A DNA stretch of 64,000 bases from Faecalibacterium sp. (GCA_029264955.1 JARHYC010000026.1:19851-83850), one strand, 5' to 3'. Positions 1 to 9,826 are shown, counted from the first letter of the stretch. Notes: generated by a model from the letters alone, not told the origin. Translations and numbers: made by a program.

Positions 1-1568
1 ACCAGCAAATCCACCGAGCTGTTATCCTGTGTAGAGCCAAAATGGGATACGCCCCAATAGCCCAGCAGCATAGGGTCGTTCAGAGTACGGATGCCGGTTT
101 TCTCCATACGGTAGAAACCAGAATCTTTTGCCTGTACGGCCTGTACCGCTGCCTGACCGTCCGACACGAAAGTTCGGTACGCACGAACAGAATACGGCTC
201 AAAGGGTTTGAGTACAAATGCGGTATTCGCCGTCAGCTCTACAGCACACCATGCCGCAAGCAGCCATGCGGTATATTTCTTTTTCTGCACACAGAACCAT
301 ACAGCCGCCAGTGCCAGTCCTGCGATTGCGGTAATCGCCAAGTAGCGCAGCCCTACGCCGGGCTTGCGGAACAAAACCGCCATAGCGAACCATACACCGC
401 ACAAAGTAGAAACTCTGATGGTCAGCATCTTATCCCAGCGCACATAAGCTGCCGCATACGCCGCCAAGAACAAAATCCAGAAGCTGAACAAAAAGCTATA
501 TCGATACGGGAACCACACTGGAGCTTTCATGCCGTGCCAGAAGGTGTCAAAGCCTTCGATCCAGAAGGATGCCAGCAGGATCAGCAGAATCCCGCCGGAA
601 GCCAGTTTGACTTTCTTTGCAATCTGCTTGCCGCACAAAAAGAATGCACTTACCAGCATCACAGCCAGCAAACCGCAATACAAATTGGGCAATCCTGCTT
701 CTACATCTTTCCACAAAAAAGTGCCGGGAAACAGCTGCTGCGGCAGCATCTGTAAAGCAAACTTGGGCTTCCATGAAAAGGAGAACTCCAGCAGTTCCCC
801 TTTGTTCTGGTTCAAATCAATGATGACCGGCATCAGCAGCCAGCCGTTGACCAGACCGCCTGCCAGCGAAGCCAGTGTAAACTGCCCCAATGCACGACCT
901 TTGCGATACGGTGTTTCCACACAGAGCAGCCAGAAGAAATACAGCACCGCAAAAATACACGCCATATATCCGATATAGAAGTTAGAATAAATCATCACAA
1001 GCAAAACGACCGCGTACTGCACCGGGCGTCCCCGACGTACCAGTTTGTCCAAACCTGCACACAGCAACGGTAACAGCAGCATAACGTCATGCCACATGAT
1101 GTTCTGGGAATACGCCAGATTGTAGGCGCATAAGCCATAGCCCGCACCCAGCGTGACCTGCGCCCACTGGGGAACCGCGTCATCATGTTTTTGCAGGAAA
1201 TAAGCGAAACATCCCGCTGCCAATACTAGCTTGACCCATAATACCAGACACGCCGCCTGCGCGTACCCTGTCACTGGAACCAGCAGATAAATCCAGTTGA
1301 ACAGGCTGGAGCAGTAATAGGCAAAAATGCCTGCCAAACTGCCGCCAAGCGATTTTTCAAAGGTGAATCCACTGCCGCCAGCCCCCCACAGCACATCTCG
1401 ATAATGTGCAAAATAAGGGATATACTGGCTATTCAAATCGCCGGTAATCACGCTGCGGTCGCCCATTGGGTAAATGCCAAGCAACGCATATGCCGCCAAC
1501 AGAGCCGCTCCTGTAACAAACGCTGTCAACAGGATCGGTTTCCACTGTGTTTTTTCTTTTTCGAGCAA
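1..1568 (-). CDS. YfhO-family polytopic membrane protein (3' end outside window)
   Basis: About 522 residues are visible and the frame runs off the left edge, so the C-terminal part is missing; YfhO proteins are usually 850-900 residues. The N-terminal part has the family signature: GDLNSQYIPYFAHYRD followed by a Gly-rich stretch and an AYYCSSLFNWIYLLVP segment, then many hydrophobic helices. Near the edge is a soluble part containing FYRMEK, ND and GVSHFGS, also typical. The frame opens after a stop near 1599 and the only plausible start is TTG at 1568, with GGGAGGG seven bases upstream. YfhO proteins are GT-C-like membrane proteins linked to glycosylation of lipoteichoic acid and other surface polymers; the exact substrate here is unknown. 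It lies 36 bases downstream of the two-TM gene and probably ends the same operon. Confidence 0.85.
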   Translation of the reverse strand, partial: MLEKEKTQWKPILLTAFVTGAALLAAYALLGIYPMGDRSVITGDLNSQYIPYFAHYRDVLWGAGGSGFTFEKSLGGSLAGIFAYYCSSLFNWIYLLVPVTGYAQAACLVLWVKLVLAAGCFAYFLQKHDDAVPQWAQVTLGAGYGLCAYNLAYSQNIMWHDVMLLLPLLCAGLDKLVRRGRPVQYAVVLLVMIYSNFYIGYMACIFAVLYFFWLLCVETPYRKGRALGQFTLASLAGGLVNGWLLMPVIIDLNQNKGELLEFSFSWKPKFALQMLPQQLFPGTFLWKDVEAGLPNLYCGLLAVMLVSAFFLCGKQIAKKVKLASGGILLILLASFWIEGFDTFWHGMKAPVWFPYRYSFLFSFWILFLAAYAAAYVRWDKMLTIRVSTLCGVWFAMAVLFRKPGVGLRYLAITAIAGLALAAVWFCVQKKKYTAWLLAAWCAVELTANTAFVLKPFEPYSVRAYRTFVSDGQAAVQAVQAKDSGFYRMEKTGIRTLNDPMLLGYWGVSHFGSTQDNSSVDLL

Positions 1569-1604
1569 AAATCTTCCCTCCCCTGCATCGTCAGGGTGTT
1601 ATCT

Positions 1605-2207
1605 TCACTTGCATCTTTTGCACACGCCCACTGCATAAAGCAGCCAGTCCACAAAGCAGGCTGCAAGACCCGGCAAAAACGCAGCCGCCAAAATCCAGGT
1701 CCAGCTGGGCATAAAATACCTCCAGACCGGCGTTGTATCATTGAGCACGATTTTATCAATGGTGAGTCGTGCGCCCGGTACGCTGGAAGGGTCAATGCGC
1801 AGCTGCGGCTGGGCATTGCGTGGCATCCGGAAGGTAAAACGGCCCGACTCATATTCTCTTGCCCAAACCTGCTGCATCACAGAGTAATCCTGCCCCGGTT
1901 TTGTCAGGTAATAGCCCGAAATTTCGCCTGGATTACGGTCACTCGTCATATACAAATCCACGCGGCGCAGCGGCATTTGCTGTTCCGGAAGCAAAATCTG
2001 CGGGTCCATCTGTGTCACTTTCCAGCTGCCGTCATCCTGCTGCTGCAAATCTGTAACCACGCAATCTTCCATATCGAGTGTAATCGGATTCTGACCATTC
2101 AAACCGCGCAGGGTATCCGTTGTCAGTGCCAGCAGACACATCAGCACGCTGACCAGTATAAAGCCCCCATAACAAATCGTCAGGGTATTCCAGTGAAATT
2201 TTTTCAT
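1605..2207 (-). CDS. Two-TM membrane protein, paralog of 7153-7752
   Basis: 200 residues. A hydrophobic helix at about residues 9-30 and another at about 165-190 flank an extracytoplasmic beta-rich domain. The domain ends in LRIDPSSVPGARLTIDKIVL, a pattern that recurs in the paralog at 7153-7752 as LRLDPTSCAGAFVELDAVTL. The ATG overlaps the stop of the upstream GT-C-like gene by four bases (ATGA), so the two are probably translationally coupled. I recognise no named family. The constant pairing with a large GT-C-like protein suggests a partner or accessory subunit for sugar transfer on the outer face of the membrane; that is inference. Confidence 0.75.
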   Translation of the reverse strand: MKKFHWNTLTICYGGFILVSVLMCLLALTTDTLRGLNGQNPITLDMEDCVVTDLQQQDDGSWKVTQMDPQILLPEQQMPLRRVDLYMTSDRNPGEISGYYLTKPGQDYSVMQQVWAREYESGRFTFRMPRNAQPQLRIDPSSVPGARLTIDKIVLNDTTPVWRYFMPSWTWILAAAFLPGLAACFVDWLLYAVGVCKRCK

Positions 2208-4159
2208 TTCAATTCTTTCCTTTTCACCAGTTCAAGGTGTTCTTTCGATTCATCCAAACGGTACAACGCTACACCACCTTCTGCCAGACCGTCCGAGAAC
2301 AATTCTCCGTAGCTGTCACGCAGGACCTGATCATTCAGCTCCACATAGACATACTCACAATCATTTTCCACCAGATAATCCAAAAATTCCTGCTGGGTCA
2401 GCGGGATATAATACAGCGTATCTTCCGGCAGCATTCCGGGCAGCGCAAACGTACCACCGCCGAAGCTATAATCCAGTACATACGGATAGAACGTATAACT
2501 GTTCATAAACCAGTTATTGCCGTTATCCCCCTGACTGATAAAGAAGATTCGGCAATCCGGGTCCAGATCTTCTGTCACCCAGTCTACCTGCTCTGTAATT
2601 TGGGTACGGTTCCACTGTACGGTGGGGTTCATGTCCAGCACCATAAGCTTTGCCGGGACAAATTGAGCCACACGCAGCAGGCATACGGCGCACAATCCGC
2701 ACAATGCAAGACGACCCAGCCGCATCCGTGCATTTTCTGCTGCGGTATGGCCCAGCAGCACCAATGCACCCAGGAAAAATCCCATGTAGTAAGGGCTTAA
2801 ATAGCGATTTGCACCCACCAGATCTGCGGAAATCTCATCACGGAACACATACACATAGGTGAAGCCGATGAACAGCATATACGCCACAAATCCAGCACAG
2901 CCCAAAACGCCATACACGGTGCAGCGCAGCTGATGCTTTTTATTTTTGCTCAATACAACTGCCAATACCAGCAGCCCTGCGCTGAACAGCATCGTGATCA
3001 TGCCGGAGCCCAGCATCGTCGCTTTCTGTGCGCATACGATCTGCACCATACGCCCCATCAGGCGAGCAAACTTTTCGCTGCGTGCTGATGGAATAAAGGT
3101 TTCCTTCAGGCCTTGCAGCAGCATCTGTACCATGCTCATCTGCTCTACGCCGCCCACGTTAGAGGTATCTGCCGTGGATACGCTGCCCAGATAAATATTC
3201 CACATCAGGAAAGCGATTACACAGCCTGCCGCCGCCAGTACAACAACCAAAAGTCTGTGCCAAATCGGATCACGGGGCTTTTCCAGACACCACTGCAGCA
3301 GCAAATCCGCAGCCATCAAAGCCAACGCCACCAGTGCCAGCGCAAAGCCGGTATCTTTCACCAGACACAGTGTCATCAATACCAATGCGGGCATCCAGAA
3401 GTTTTTCACCTTGCGCTCTGCTGTACCGAAATACAGAACCAGCGCTGTGCCCATCATCAAACCCATAGGTACGTCTGCCAGCGTGCTGCAATACACTTCA
3501 CCGTGCAGGTTAAGCGGCGCATACACCGTCATAATCGCTACGGTCAAAACAGTCAAGCCGCCCAGCGGCAGCTGAACCTGCCAGGATTTGGTCTTGACAC
3601 AAGCCATCATGGTCGTTGCCATGGACAGCATCAATACACCGTAAGCCGCATACACACGCCATTCGGCGTAGGCACCAAAGAAATCGAAGAAATAACCCAG
3701 CATAATCAGTGCAGGACGATGGGTAGGCACCCAGTTCCAGCCGATTTCTGCGGTTACATACAGCTCTCCGGTTTCCTTTACCAGCTTTTCTGCGGTACCC
3801 CAGAAGGAAAATTCGTCCCACGTCCAATACTGTGGATTGCGCATCCAGAACAAGAGCAGAATTGCTACTGCACCCACAGCGAAAACTATTAGCGAAAAAT
3901 CAAAAAATTTTTTCCGATTTTCCCGGTGGATGCACAAATCGTACACCATCCAGCCTGCGCCCACAATACCGGCACTATACAGAACCCACACTGCCGGAAG
4001 CAGCACCCCGGAACAGCCCGCTGCCGAAAGCAGCAGCATCCCACCGCAAAGCGTCATAAAAGGTGCTGCGCCTGCAGGAACCTTTGCTTTTTTCCACAGC
4101 CAGTAAGCACCCGCCACAACCACAAGCACTGCTGGGAAAATTGATATCAACTCGTACAA
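2204..4159 (-). CDS. GT-C-like polytopic membrane protein (copy A)
   Basis: 651 residues from the TTG at 4159, which has an AAGGA Shine-Dalgarno seven bases upstream; a longer reading frame would run about 100 bases into the preceding gene. There are roughly a dozen hydrophobic segments. The first large outside loop carries WTWDEFSFWGTAEKL, an acidic motif placed as in GT-C polyprenyl-phosphate glycosyltransferases. The C-terminus is a soluble domain. The paralog at 7749-9782 shares WDEFSFW, a MYAAYG/VYAAYG segment, a KDTG/KDVG segment and RSEKFA. The donor and acceptor cannot be told from sequence. It lies between a DUF2142 gene and its two-TM partner in an apparent operon. Confidence 0.75.
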   Translation of the reverse strand: MYELISIFPAVLVVVAGAYWLWKKAKVPAGAAPFMTLCGGMLLLSAAGCSGVLLPAVWVLYSAGIVGAGWMVYDLCIHRENRKKFFDFSLIVFAVGAVAILLLFWMRNPQYWTWDEFSFWGTAEKLVKETGELYVTAEIGWNWVPTHRPALIMLGYFFDFFGAYAEWRVYAAYGVLMLSMATTMMACVKTKSWQVQLPLGGLTVLTVAIMTVYAPLNLHGEVYCSTLADVPMGLMMGTALVLYFGTAERKVKNFWMPALVLMTLCLVKDTGFALALVALALMAADLLLQWCLEKPRDPIWHRLLVVVLAAAGCVIAFLMWNIYLGSVSTADTSNVGGVEQMSMVQMLLQGLKETFIPSARSEKFARLMGRMVQIVCAQKATMLGSGMITMLFSAGLLVLAVVLSKNKKHQLRCTVYGVLGCAGFVAYMLFIGFTYVYVFRDEISADLVGANRYLSPYYMGFFLGALVLLGHTAAENARMRLGRLALCGLCAVCLLRVAQFVPAKLMVLDMNPTVQWNRTQITEQVDWVTEDLDPDCRIFFISQGDNGNNWFMNSYTFYPYVLDYSFGGGTFALPGMLPEDTLYYIPLTQQEFLDYLVENDCEYVYVELNDQVLRDSYGELFSDGLAEGGVALYRLDESKEHLELVKRKELK

Positions 4160-4199
4160 AACGTCGTCCTTTCTTTTACGGCGAAAAATATCCGCACTA

Positions 4200-5927
4200 T
4201 CAAATCGTAAATACCGGACCGATAAAGTAATGCTGGAACAGCAGCAGCGTACTAAACACGGCAAAACCACCGCACGCACACAAGCTAATGGCTTCTGCAT
4301 TCTTTGCTTCTGTGCGCAGGGTCAAGCAGTGGCTCAATCCCTTTGCCATCGCCACACCCCAAACCAGGAAGGTGGGCAGCAAATAGCGCGCTTGGAAACC
4401 TACCACACGAACCATACCGACCGGTGTCCAAGTGATATACATTGCTGTCAGTGCGCCTGCCAGATACACCAGCCCCCATGCCGACAAACCAGCCGCACGC
4501 ACTGCGCAGCAGGTTTTTTCTTTCGGCACAGACAGTACTGCACCCAGCAAAAGCACAAACGGAGAAAGCAGATTAACCATCGGAACCGGCAAATCCAGTG
4601 CGCCAAACACGCCCAGCTGACCTAAATAGAAATCGTTTTCATACAGCGTACCAACCAGAACCGCGATATAACGCAGCGGATTGCTGAGAACAAATTTCAG
4701 CTGACCCATCTGATCCACTGTATCACCCAGTTGACGACCGATGGTGCCGTAGTGATAGCGGAAGGTTGCGCCGTACCAGTCCACAATGCGGCTTGTCAGC
4801 ACTGCTCCCAGCAGACACAACCCGGCAACCTGCCAGGGATGCAGTTTTGCTTTCCATTCCTTTTTCGGCGCAAACAGCAGCACCGCCAGCCACAACAGGT
4901 TCAGCCATGGCTTGATGATATTCATCACCAGAAATACCGCGCAGAATTCTGCTACATCCCGGTTGTTCCATTCCCGCTGCAAGAAGAACGTAGCAGCCAC
5001 ATAGTAGCAGCCCAGCACGATTGCATCATAATTGTAGGAGGCCGCCATATACAGGCTCATGGGCAGCAGCATCACCGCCAAAAAAATCGGGCGCATCCGC
5101 TTTAGTCGTTTCAGTGCCATATAGCACAGTAGGGTATATACCAGCAGGTTTGCGATGCGTCCCGCATAGAAACAGCCCAGTGCACCAAAACCAAGCAAAC
5201 GCGCCAGCGCAATCCCAAGCGCAGTTGCCAAATAGGGGAAAATCGCAAAGTTTAGCGGTTCGCCTGTCAACTGTTCTACCGGTGCCACACTGAAATAGCG
5301 CTGGAAACCATCCCGCACACCCGTCACCGGGCCGTTTTCGCCAAACTGTTTCAGCGCATAACCTTTCGTGTTGTACGTTGACCACCCTTCTCCTGTGCTC
5401 CAGGTATCGGCCGCCTGTTCCACAGGCTGTACCGGCTCTGTTTTGGGGGCAGCTTTTTCTCCTTCGGTCGGGTGAATCCCCTGCGATGTATGCGCTGTCG
5501 TCCATGCACCTGGGAAAGACTGTACCAAACGGGACACATCCTCGGAATAGGTATTGTTGGCATCAAAAACGAAGCAGCCTTCACTCATGCGCCAGCTGCG
5601 TAGGAAATGGCTGGTTTCGTCCGGTGTTTGCAGCGGTGGATTCGCAAAGCAAACCAAAAGTCCGCAGACAAAAATACAAATTGCCGCCCGCCGGGGCAAA
5701 TCTTTCCACAGGGTAAACGCCCCCACAGCCAGCAGATATAGCGCACCTGTAACCGTGCATACTGCACCTGTCAGAGGCAAAGCGGAAACTCCCCGTGCGT
5801 CCAAGTAATAGAACACACGCCAGTAGTAAACCAGCAGAACAGCAAGGATCTCCACTGCAAAAAATCCTGCAATTTTTGCCGTTATCCCGAACTTTTTATT
5901 TGATTTCATGCGTGCGATCCAATCCAT
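4200..5927 (-). CDS. DUF2142 family membrane protein
   Basis: 575 residues starting at the ATG at 5927, which has AGAGAGG seven bases upstream; a longer frame to 6041 has no such support. The hallmark of DUF2142 is present at about residues 100-125: CFANPPLQTPDETSHFLRSW followed by SEG. Later comes LPMSLYMAASYNYDAIVLG, also typical. About 11-12 hydrophobic helices are visible. DUF2142 proteins resemble GT-C/PMT glycosyltransferases and occur in surface-polysaccharide loci, with the P-D-E motif in the first outer loop. It sits between legB (125 bases upstream) and GT-C copy A (40 bases downstream), which supports a role in assembling a cell-surface glycan. Substrate unknown. Confidence 0.85.
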   Translation of the reverse strand: MDWIARMKSNKKFGITAKIAGFFAVEILAVLLVYYWRVFYYLDARGVSALPLTGAVCTVTGALYLLAVGAFTLWKDLPRRAAICIFVCGLLVCFANPPLQTPDETSHFLRSWRMSEGCFVFDANNTYSEDVSRLVQSFPGAWTTAHTSQGIHPTEGEKAAPKTEPVQPVEQAADTWSTGEGWSTYNTKGYALKQFGENGPVTGVRDGFQRYFSVAPVEQLTGEPLNFAIFPYLATALGIALARLLGFGALGCFYAGRIANLLVYTLLCYMALKRLKRMRPIFLAVMLLPMSLYMAASYNYDAIVLGCYYVAATFFLQREWNNRDVAEFCAVFLVMNIIKPWLNLLWLAVLLFAPKKEWKAKLHPWQVAGLCLLGAVLTSRIVDWYGATFRYHYGTIGRQLGDTVDQMGQLKFVLSNPLRYIAVLVGTLYENDFYLGQLGVFGALDLPVPMVNLLSPFVLLLGAVLSVPKEKTCCAVRAAGLSAWGLVYLAGALTAMYITWTPVGMVRVVGFQARYLLPTFLVWGVAMAKGLSHCLTLRTEAKNAEAISLCACGGFAVFSTLLLFQHYFIGPVFTI

Positions 5928-5988
5928 GAACGATCCTCTCTTTTTGCAGTTTTTACAGGGGAACGACGTCCCCTTATATACGCGTGAA

Positions 5989-6013
5989 GCCCGCCGGCAA
6001 ATGCACGGCGGGC
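5989..6013 (-). other. Hairpin between legB and the DUF2142 gene
   Basis: A perfect inverted repeat GCCCGCCG / CGGCGGGC with a nine-base loop lies in the 125-base gap. No T-run follows on either strand, so it is not a standard terminator. It may stabilise or process the transcript; that is inference. Confidence 0.4.
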
Positions 6014-6052
6014 AATCCACACAGAGGGTACGCACACGCACCCCCTATTTTT

Positions 6053-7036
6053 TTATAGAATATACTGACCAGGCTTATACTGATCCAGATTGTTGCGCAG
6101 GAATTCGATGGTCTCCGCCAAGCCCTGCTCAAAGGTATACTGAGGCTGCCAACCAGTCATGGTCTTCAGCTTAGTTGCGTCGCCCAGTAAACGATTCACT
6201 TCGCTCTTCTCCGGGCGCAGGCGCTCTTCCTCGCAAATCACACGAGCCGCCGGATTGATCTGTGCAATCAGTTCGTTTGCCAAATCCCCGATAGAATGCT
6301 CTACACCGGTGGCAATGTTGATTTCCTGACCGATGGCTTCCTTGCAATCTGCAATCGCCATAAAGCCGTGTGCCGTATCCTTAACATAGTTAAAGTCACG
6401 GGTGGGGCTCAGCTTGCCCAGCTTGATTTCGGTCTGGCCAGCCAGCAGCTGGGTGATGATGGTGGGAATAACCGCACGACCGCTCTGACGAGGGCCATAG
6501 GTATTAAAGGGCCGCACGATGCTCACCGGCAGATCAAAGCTGCGGTAGAAGCTCTCAGCCAGACGGTCTGCACCAATCTTGGTTGCAGAGTAGGGGCTCT
6601 GGCCCTGGAACGGATGCTTCTCATCGATAGGCACATACAGTGCGGTTCCGTACACCTCGCTGGTGGAAGTGACCATCACACGCTGAGTGTCCAGCTCACG
6701 CGCTGCATTCAGAATGTTCAATGTGCCCTTGATGTTGGTATCTACATAGCTGTCCGGGCTATGATAGCTGAACGGAATGGCAATCAAAGCTGCCAGATGA
6801 TAGACACGCTCCTGACCACGCATTGCCGTACGCACACCGTTGGGGTCGCGCACATCACCCATAAAAATTTCGATCTCGCTGCGGATCTCCTTGGGCAGAG
6901 TATCGATCCAACCACAGCTGCCAAAAGAGTTATACAGGCAGAAAGCCTTTACCTTTTCGCCAGCGCGTACCAGTTCTTCCGTCAGGTGACTGCCGATAAA
7001 ACCATCGGCACCGGTAACCATTACAGTATGAGCCAT
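6053..7036 (-). CDS. legB: NAD-dependent sugar-nucleotide 4,6-dehydratase, LegB type
   Basis: 327 residues, extended short-chain dehydrogenase. The NAD motif GADGFIGSHL is at residues 8-17. The catalytic region has TSTSEVYGT and the YSATK pair (Tyr and Lys about 150 residues in), followed by RPFNTYGPRQS. Features of the LegB group include YNSFGSCGWIDTLPKEI, GDVRDPNGVR and IPFSYHSPDSYVDTNIKG. LegB enzymes dehydrate a nucleotide-activated GlcNAc to the 4-keto-6-deoxy sugar, the first step to legionaminic or related diamino sugars. No other legionaminic acid biosynthesis enzymes are in the window, so the product is uncertain. The sugar amidotransferase at 14046 would suit a modified amino-sugar glycan. 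It has its own predicted promoter at 7107-7135. Confidence 0.85.
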   Translation of the reverse strand: MAHTVMVTGADGFIGSHLTEELVRAGEKVKAFCLYNSFGSCGWIDTLPKEIRSEIEIFMGDVRDPNGVRTAMRGQERVYHLAALIAIPFSYHSPDSYVDTNIKGTLNILNAARELDTQRVMVTSTSEVYGTALYVPIDEKHPFQGQSPYSATKIGADRLAESFYRSFDLPVSIVRPFNTYGPRQSGRAVIPTIITQLLAGQTEIKLGKLSPTRDFNYVKDTAHGFMAIADCKEAIGQEINIATGVEHSIGDLANELIAQINPAARVICEEERLRPEKSEVNRLLGDATKLKTMTGWQPQYTFEQGLAETIEFLRNNLDQYKPGQYIL

Positions 7037-7106
7037 TTCTGTTTACTCCCTTCAAAAAAGACAGGCACAAATAGCGGCCTGATTTGAATTCTATTTACAC
7101 ATAGAC

Positions 7107-7135
7107 ATTATAATATAATCCGTTTTCGATTGCAA
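7107..7135 (-). promoter_or_regulatory. Predicted sigma-A promoter of legB
   Basis: On the minus strand TTGCAA (7130-7135) is followed after exactly 17 bases by TATAAT (7107-7112). This lies in the 116-base gap between the two-TM gene and legB, so legB and the genes after it can be transcribed separately. Confidence 0.6.
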
Positions 7136-7152
7136 CGCAAATCCAAAAGCCG

Positions 7153-7752
7153 TTACTTTTGTCCCTTTTTCAGTGCGGCAATTTCCTGCACAGTCAAAGC
7201 TGCCAGCAAAGGCAGAATCAAAAGCAGCAACAGCTCCCCTGCCGTCAGAGCAAACGTCCGGACAGCCGGGTTCAGCGTAACGGCATCTAACTCAACGAAC
7301 GCACCCGCACAGCTGGTGGGATCCAACCGCAGCGTATGCACCGAAATGCCGCCCGACAAAGCAAAGGTATAGATTCCTTGTTCTGGGTCGCTCTCCACCA
7401 GCGGAATCGTCTGAGATGCACTCCAAGGCTGTTCTGTTGTAGTGTAATACACCATCGGGTCCCGCACAGGCTGGCTGGAGCGAATCTTCACCTGCAGCCC
7501 GCGCACTTTGCTGTCTACCTTCCAAACCAGATATGGGTCGCTATCCGTAGTGACTAGACTTTCTGCATCATAACCCGCCCAGGCAACCGGATGGTTGTCA
7601 ATGATAGAATTCCACTGGGCATCCTGCACCGCAAGATCCTGCTCTGCACAGCCTTTGCGGCTCAAGGCGCGAAATCCCAGCAAACCGACACCTGCAACAA
7701 ATGCCAGCACATACAGGACTGCCAACAGCCGCACAAACATTTTGTTTTTCAT
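7153..7752 (-). CDS. Two-TM membrane protein, paralog of 1605-2207
   Basis: 199 residues. Hydrophobic helices at about residues 7-27 and 168-188 enclose an extracytoplasmic domain. The shared signature LRLDPTSCAGAFVELDAVTL precedes the second helix. The start overlaps the stop of the upstream GT-C-like gene by four bases, the same arrangement as at 2204-2207, so the pair was probably duplicated as a unit. The tail is Lys-rich (ALKKGQK) and probably cytoplasmic. Function is unknown; an accessory subunit of the neighbouring GT-C-like protein is the simplest guess. Confidence 0.75.
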   Translation of the reverse strand: MKNKMFVRLLAVLYVLAFVAGVGLLGFRALSRKGCAEQDLAVQDAQWNSIIDNHPVAWAGYDAESLVTTDSDPYLVWKVDSKVRGLQVKIRSSQPVRDPMVYYTTTEQPWSASQTIPLVESDPEQGIYTFALSGGISVHTLRLDPTSCAGAFVELDAVTLNPAVRTFALTAGELLLLLILPLLAALTVQEIAALKKGQK

Positions 7753-9782
7753 CGTGCAGCCTCCTTTTCCGGCACAAAACGTGCCATACCATCGGCAGCT
7801 TCCAGCCTGTAAACCGCCTGACCATTCTGCAAAAAGCCTTCCATTTCGTCGGTGAACAATCTCCGGAATTCGTTCCAGAAATCGTAGTCCACCACGTCCA
7901 AAAGCAACAGCGTGCAGCCGTTTTTCTGCATGAAATCGTCAATGGTATCAGCAGACAGCGTCAGTGGGTAATTTCCATCTGTACCGGGCAGCACAATGGT
8001 ATTATCTCCTCGTGCGTGATATAGCGGTACCGATTCCAGTGCGTAAGCGTAACGGTACCAACGGGCGCTGTCATCCCACTGAGAAATCAACAATACTTTA
8101 TCCCCCGGCTGTGCCACTGCGCTTGCCTGATCTGCGCGCGCCTGAATCAAGCTTTCGGTATACCATGCGGTTTCGTTGCGTCCCAGGAACGTATTGTGTA
8201 TCTGCACTGAGCGACTGCAAAGCAACAGCACTGCCAGCGATACAGCCACAAGGCTTACCCCGGCAAAGCGATGTCCGCTGCGCACCGCACAGAACAATAC
8301 ACACAGCGCACCCAGCAGCCAGAACAAATAGTAGGTACTCATATAGCGCTCGTAAGACACCAGACCCAGACCATCTGCTTCCGAGAACACATAAACATAG
8401 CAAATCAGCTGGAAAAAGTAGTATCCTACAAATCCCAAACCGGATGCTAAGCCATAGCAAACCACACGGCGTTTGTTCTTTTGTTCCAGCCAGAACGCCA
8501 GCACCAAAATCAAACCAATCGCCAGAATCGTGCGCAGACCATTGCCAAACACGCTGACCCGAACACCACGGAATGCCCCCAGCATTGCAGACAGCACCGC
8601 GGCAAACTTTTCACTGCGGTTGATGCCCAAAAGTTCCTGAATGCCGCAAATCACCATTTCTATGGTGCCCATCTGTGCAGAGCCACCCGTATCCGAGCGG
8701 TCAATGCCAAGGGCTGTGCCCATATGTGCTGCCCAGCCCAAATAAGAAATCGCGGCTGCCGCTGTCAGTACAAGCAATACTCCAAACAGACGTGCCCAAG
8801 CCTTTGCATCTTTTGGATTGCGGAGAAAATCACAGGCAAAGTGATCCAAAAGACATACAAACATCACCACCAGACCCAGCGGCAAACCGACATCCTTCGT
8901 CAGGCCCAAAGTCAAAATGACAAGCGCCGTCTGGAACAAGGCTACACCGTAGTCATGCCCCGTCAAAGATCCATTTGTATTACCGCGGCTCGCAAGCATC
9001 CAAACCGCACAGCCGCCAGCAGTCAAAAGCCCCAGCATCAAATCCGCATAAGCGGTGGTGTAAGCGACCAGTGTCTGCTGCGGGTACCAGCTCTCGATTG
9101 CGATGGGTGCCAGCACACAGCTCAAAGCAGCAAATACAGCACCACGCACATTTTCTTTGCCTAGAAGCCCCACCATGGCACCAAATACAGCAAAATACAG
9201 CGTACCGTAAGCGGCATACATCAGCCAAGGCGTAAACGCCGGTGCTATCCACTGGAACAGGTAGCTCAACACCGGCAAAGCCGCCGGGTAGCTGCGTGCT
9301 TCCAGATTGGTTTGCGCTACCATTGTATATAGGGCATCGTTGTTCTTAACGACTTTTGCCGCCGTAGCCCAAAAGCTGAACTCATCCCACTGGGTGGGCA
9401 TGGGCTGCTGCCATGCCAAAAACAATGCCAGCAGTAAGCTGCCGCCAAAAGCAACGCACCATGCAGGAGTCAAACATCCCCGCATCCGCTGCTTTGCTGC
9501 ATCCGGACCCGCCTGATACAAAGCGTACCCCGTCCAAAGCAATGCCCCCAATGCAGCTGCCAGAATGATCCCCACGCCGATTTGCAACAGACCAAAACAG
9601 CCTGCCGTGCAGGCGGTCAAAATCATGCCGCACAGCACCACCAGCGGCAAAGATGCTGTGGAAGGTTCCGCGGTATTTTCCTGTATCAGACCTGCTTTTT
9701 TCAGCGTCCATGGCCGTACAGCAAACAGCAGGCACAGCGATATAACCGCCAGCCACATCATCAAAAAAGAAGCAAACGCCAT
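7749..9782 (-). CDS. GT-C-like polytopic membrane protein (copy B)
   Basis: 677 residues from the ATG at 9782, preceded by GGGGGA; an in-frame ATG 33 bases further upstream has no Shine-Dalgarno. About 12 hydrophobic helices. The first outer loop contains PTQWDEFSFWATAAK, matching copy A. A later cytoplasmic or outer loop has DRSDTGGSAQM and RSEKFA, which copy A also has in diverged form. The C-terminal soluble domain begins around LLISQWDD. I assign it to a GT-C-like membrane glycosyltransferase group by architecture; no donor can be named. It is the first gene of a leftward unit driven by the divergent promoter region at 9827-9921. Confidence 0.75.
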   Translation of the reverse strand: MAFASFLMMWLAVISLCLLFAVRPWTLKKAGLIQENTAEPSTASLPLVVLCGMILTACTAGCFGLLQIGVGIILAAALGALLWTGYALYQAGPDAAKQRMRGCLTPAWCVAFGGSLLLALFLAWQQPMPTQWDEFSFWATAAKVVKNNDALYTMVAQTNLEARSYPAALPVLSYLFQWIAPAFTPWLMYAAYGTLYFAVFGAMVGLLGKENVRGAVFAALSCVLAPIAIESWYPQQTLVAYTTAYADLMLGLLTAGGCAVWMLASRGNTNGSLTGHDYGVALFQTALVILTLGLTKDVGLPLGLVVMFVCLLDHFACDFLRNPKDAKAWARLFGVLLVLTAAAAISYLGWAAHMGTALGIDRSDTGGSAQMGTIEMVICGIQELLGINRSEKFAAVLSAMLGAFRGVRVSVFGNGLRTILAIGLILVLAFWLEQKNKRRVVCYGLASGLGFVGYYFFQLICYVYVFSEADGLGLVSYERYMSTYYLFWLLGALCVLFCAVRSGHRFAGVSLVAVSLAVLLLCSRSVQIHNTFLGRNETAWYTESLIQARADQASAVAQPGDKVLLISQWDDSARWYRYAYALESVPLYHARGDNTIVLPGTDGNYPLTLSADTIDDFMQKNGCTLLLLDVVDYDFWNEFRRLFTDEMEGFLQNGQAVYRLEAADGMARFVPEKEAAR

Positions 9783-9826
9783 TATTTCATCCCCCAGCTT
9801 TGCACATTTCGCCATTTTATTGTTTC

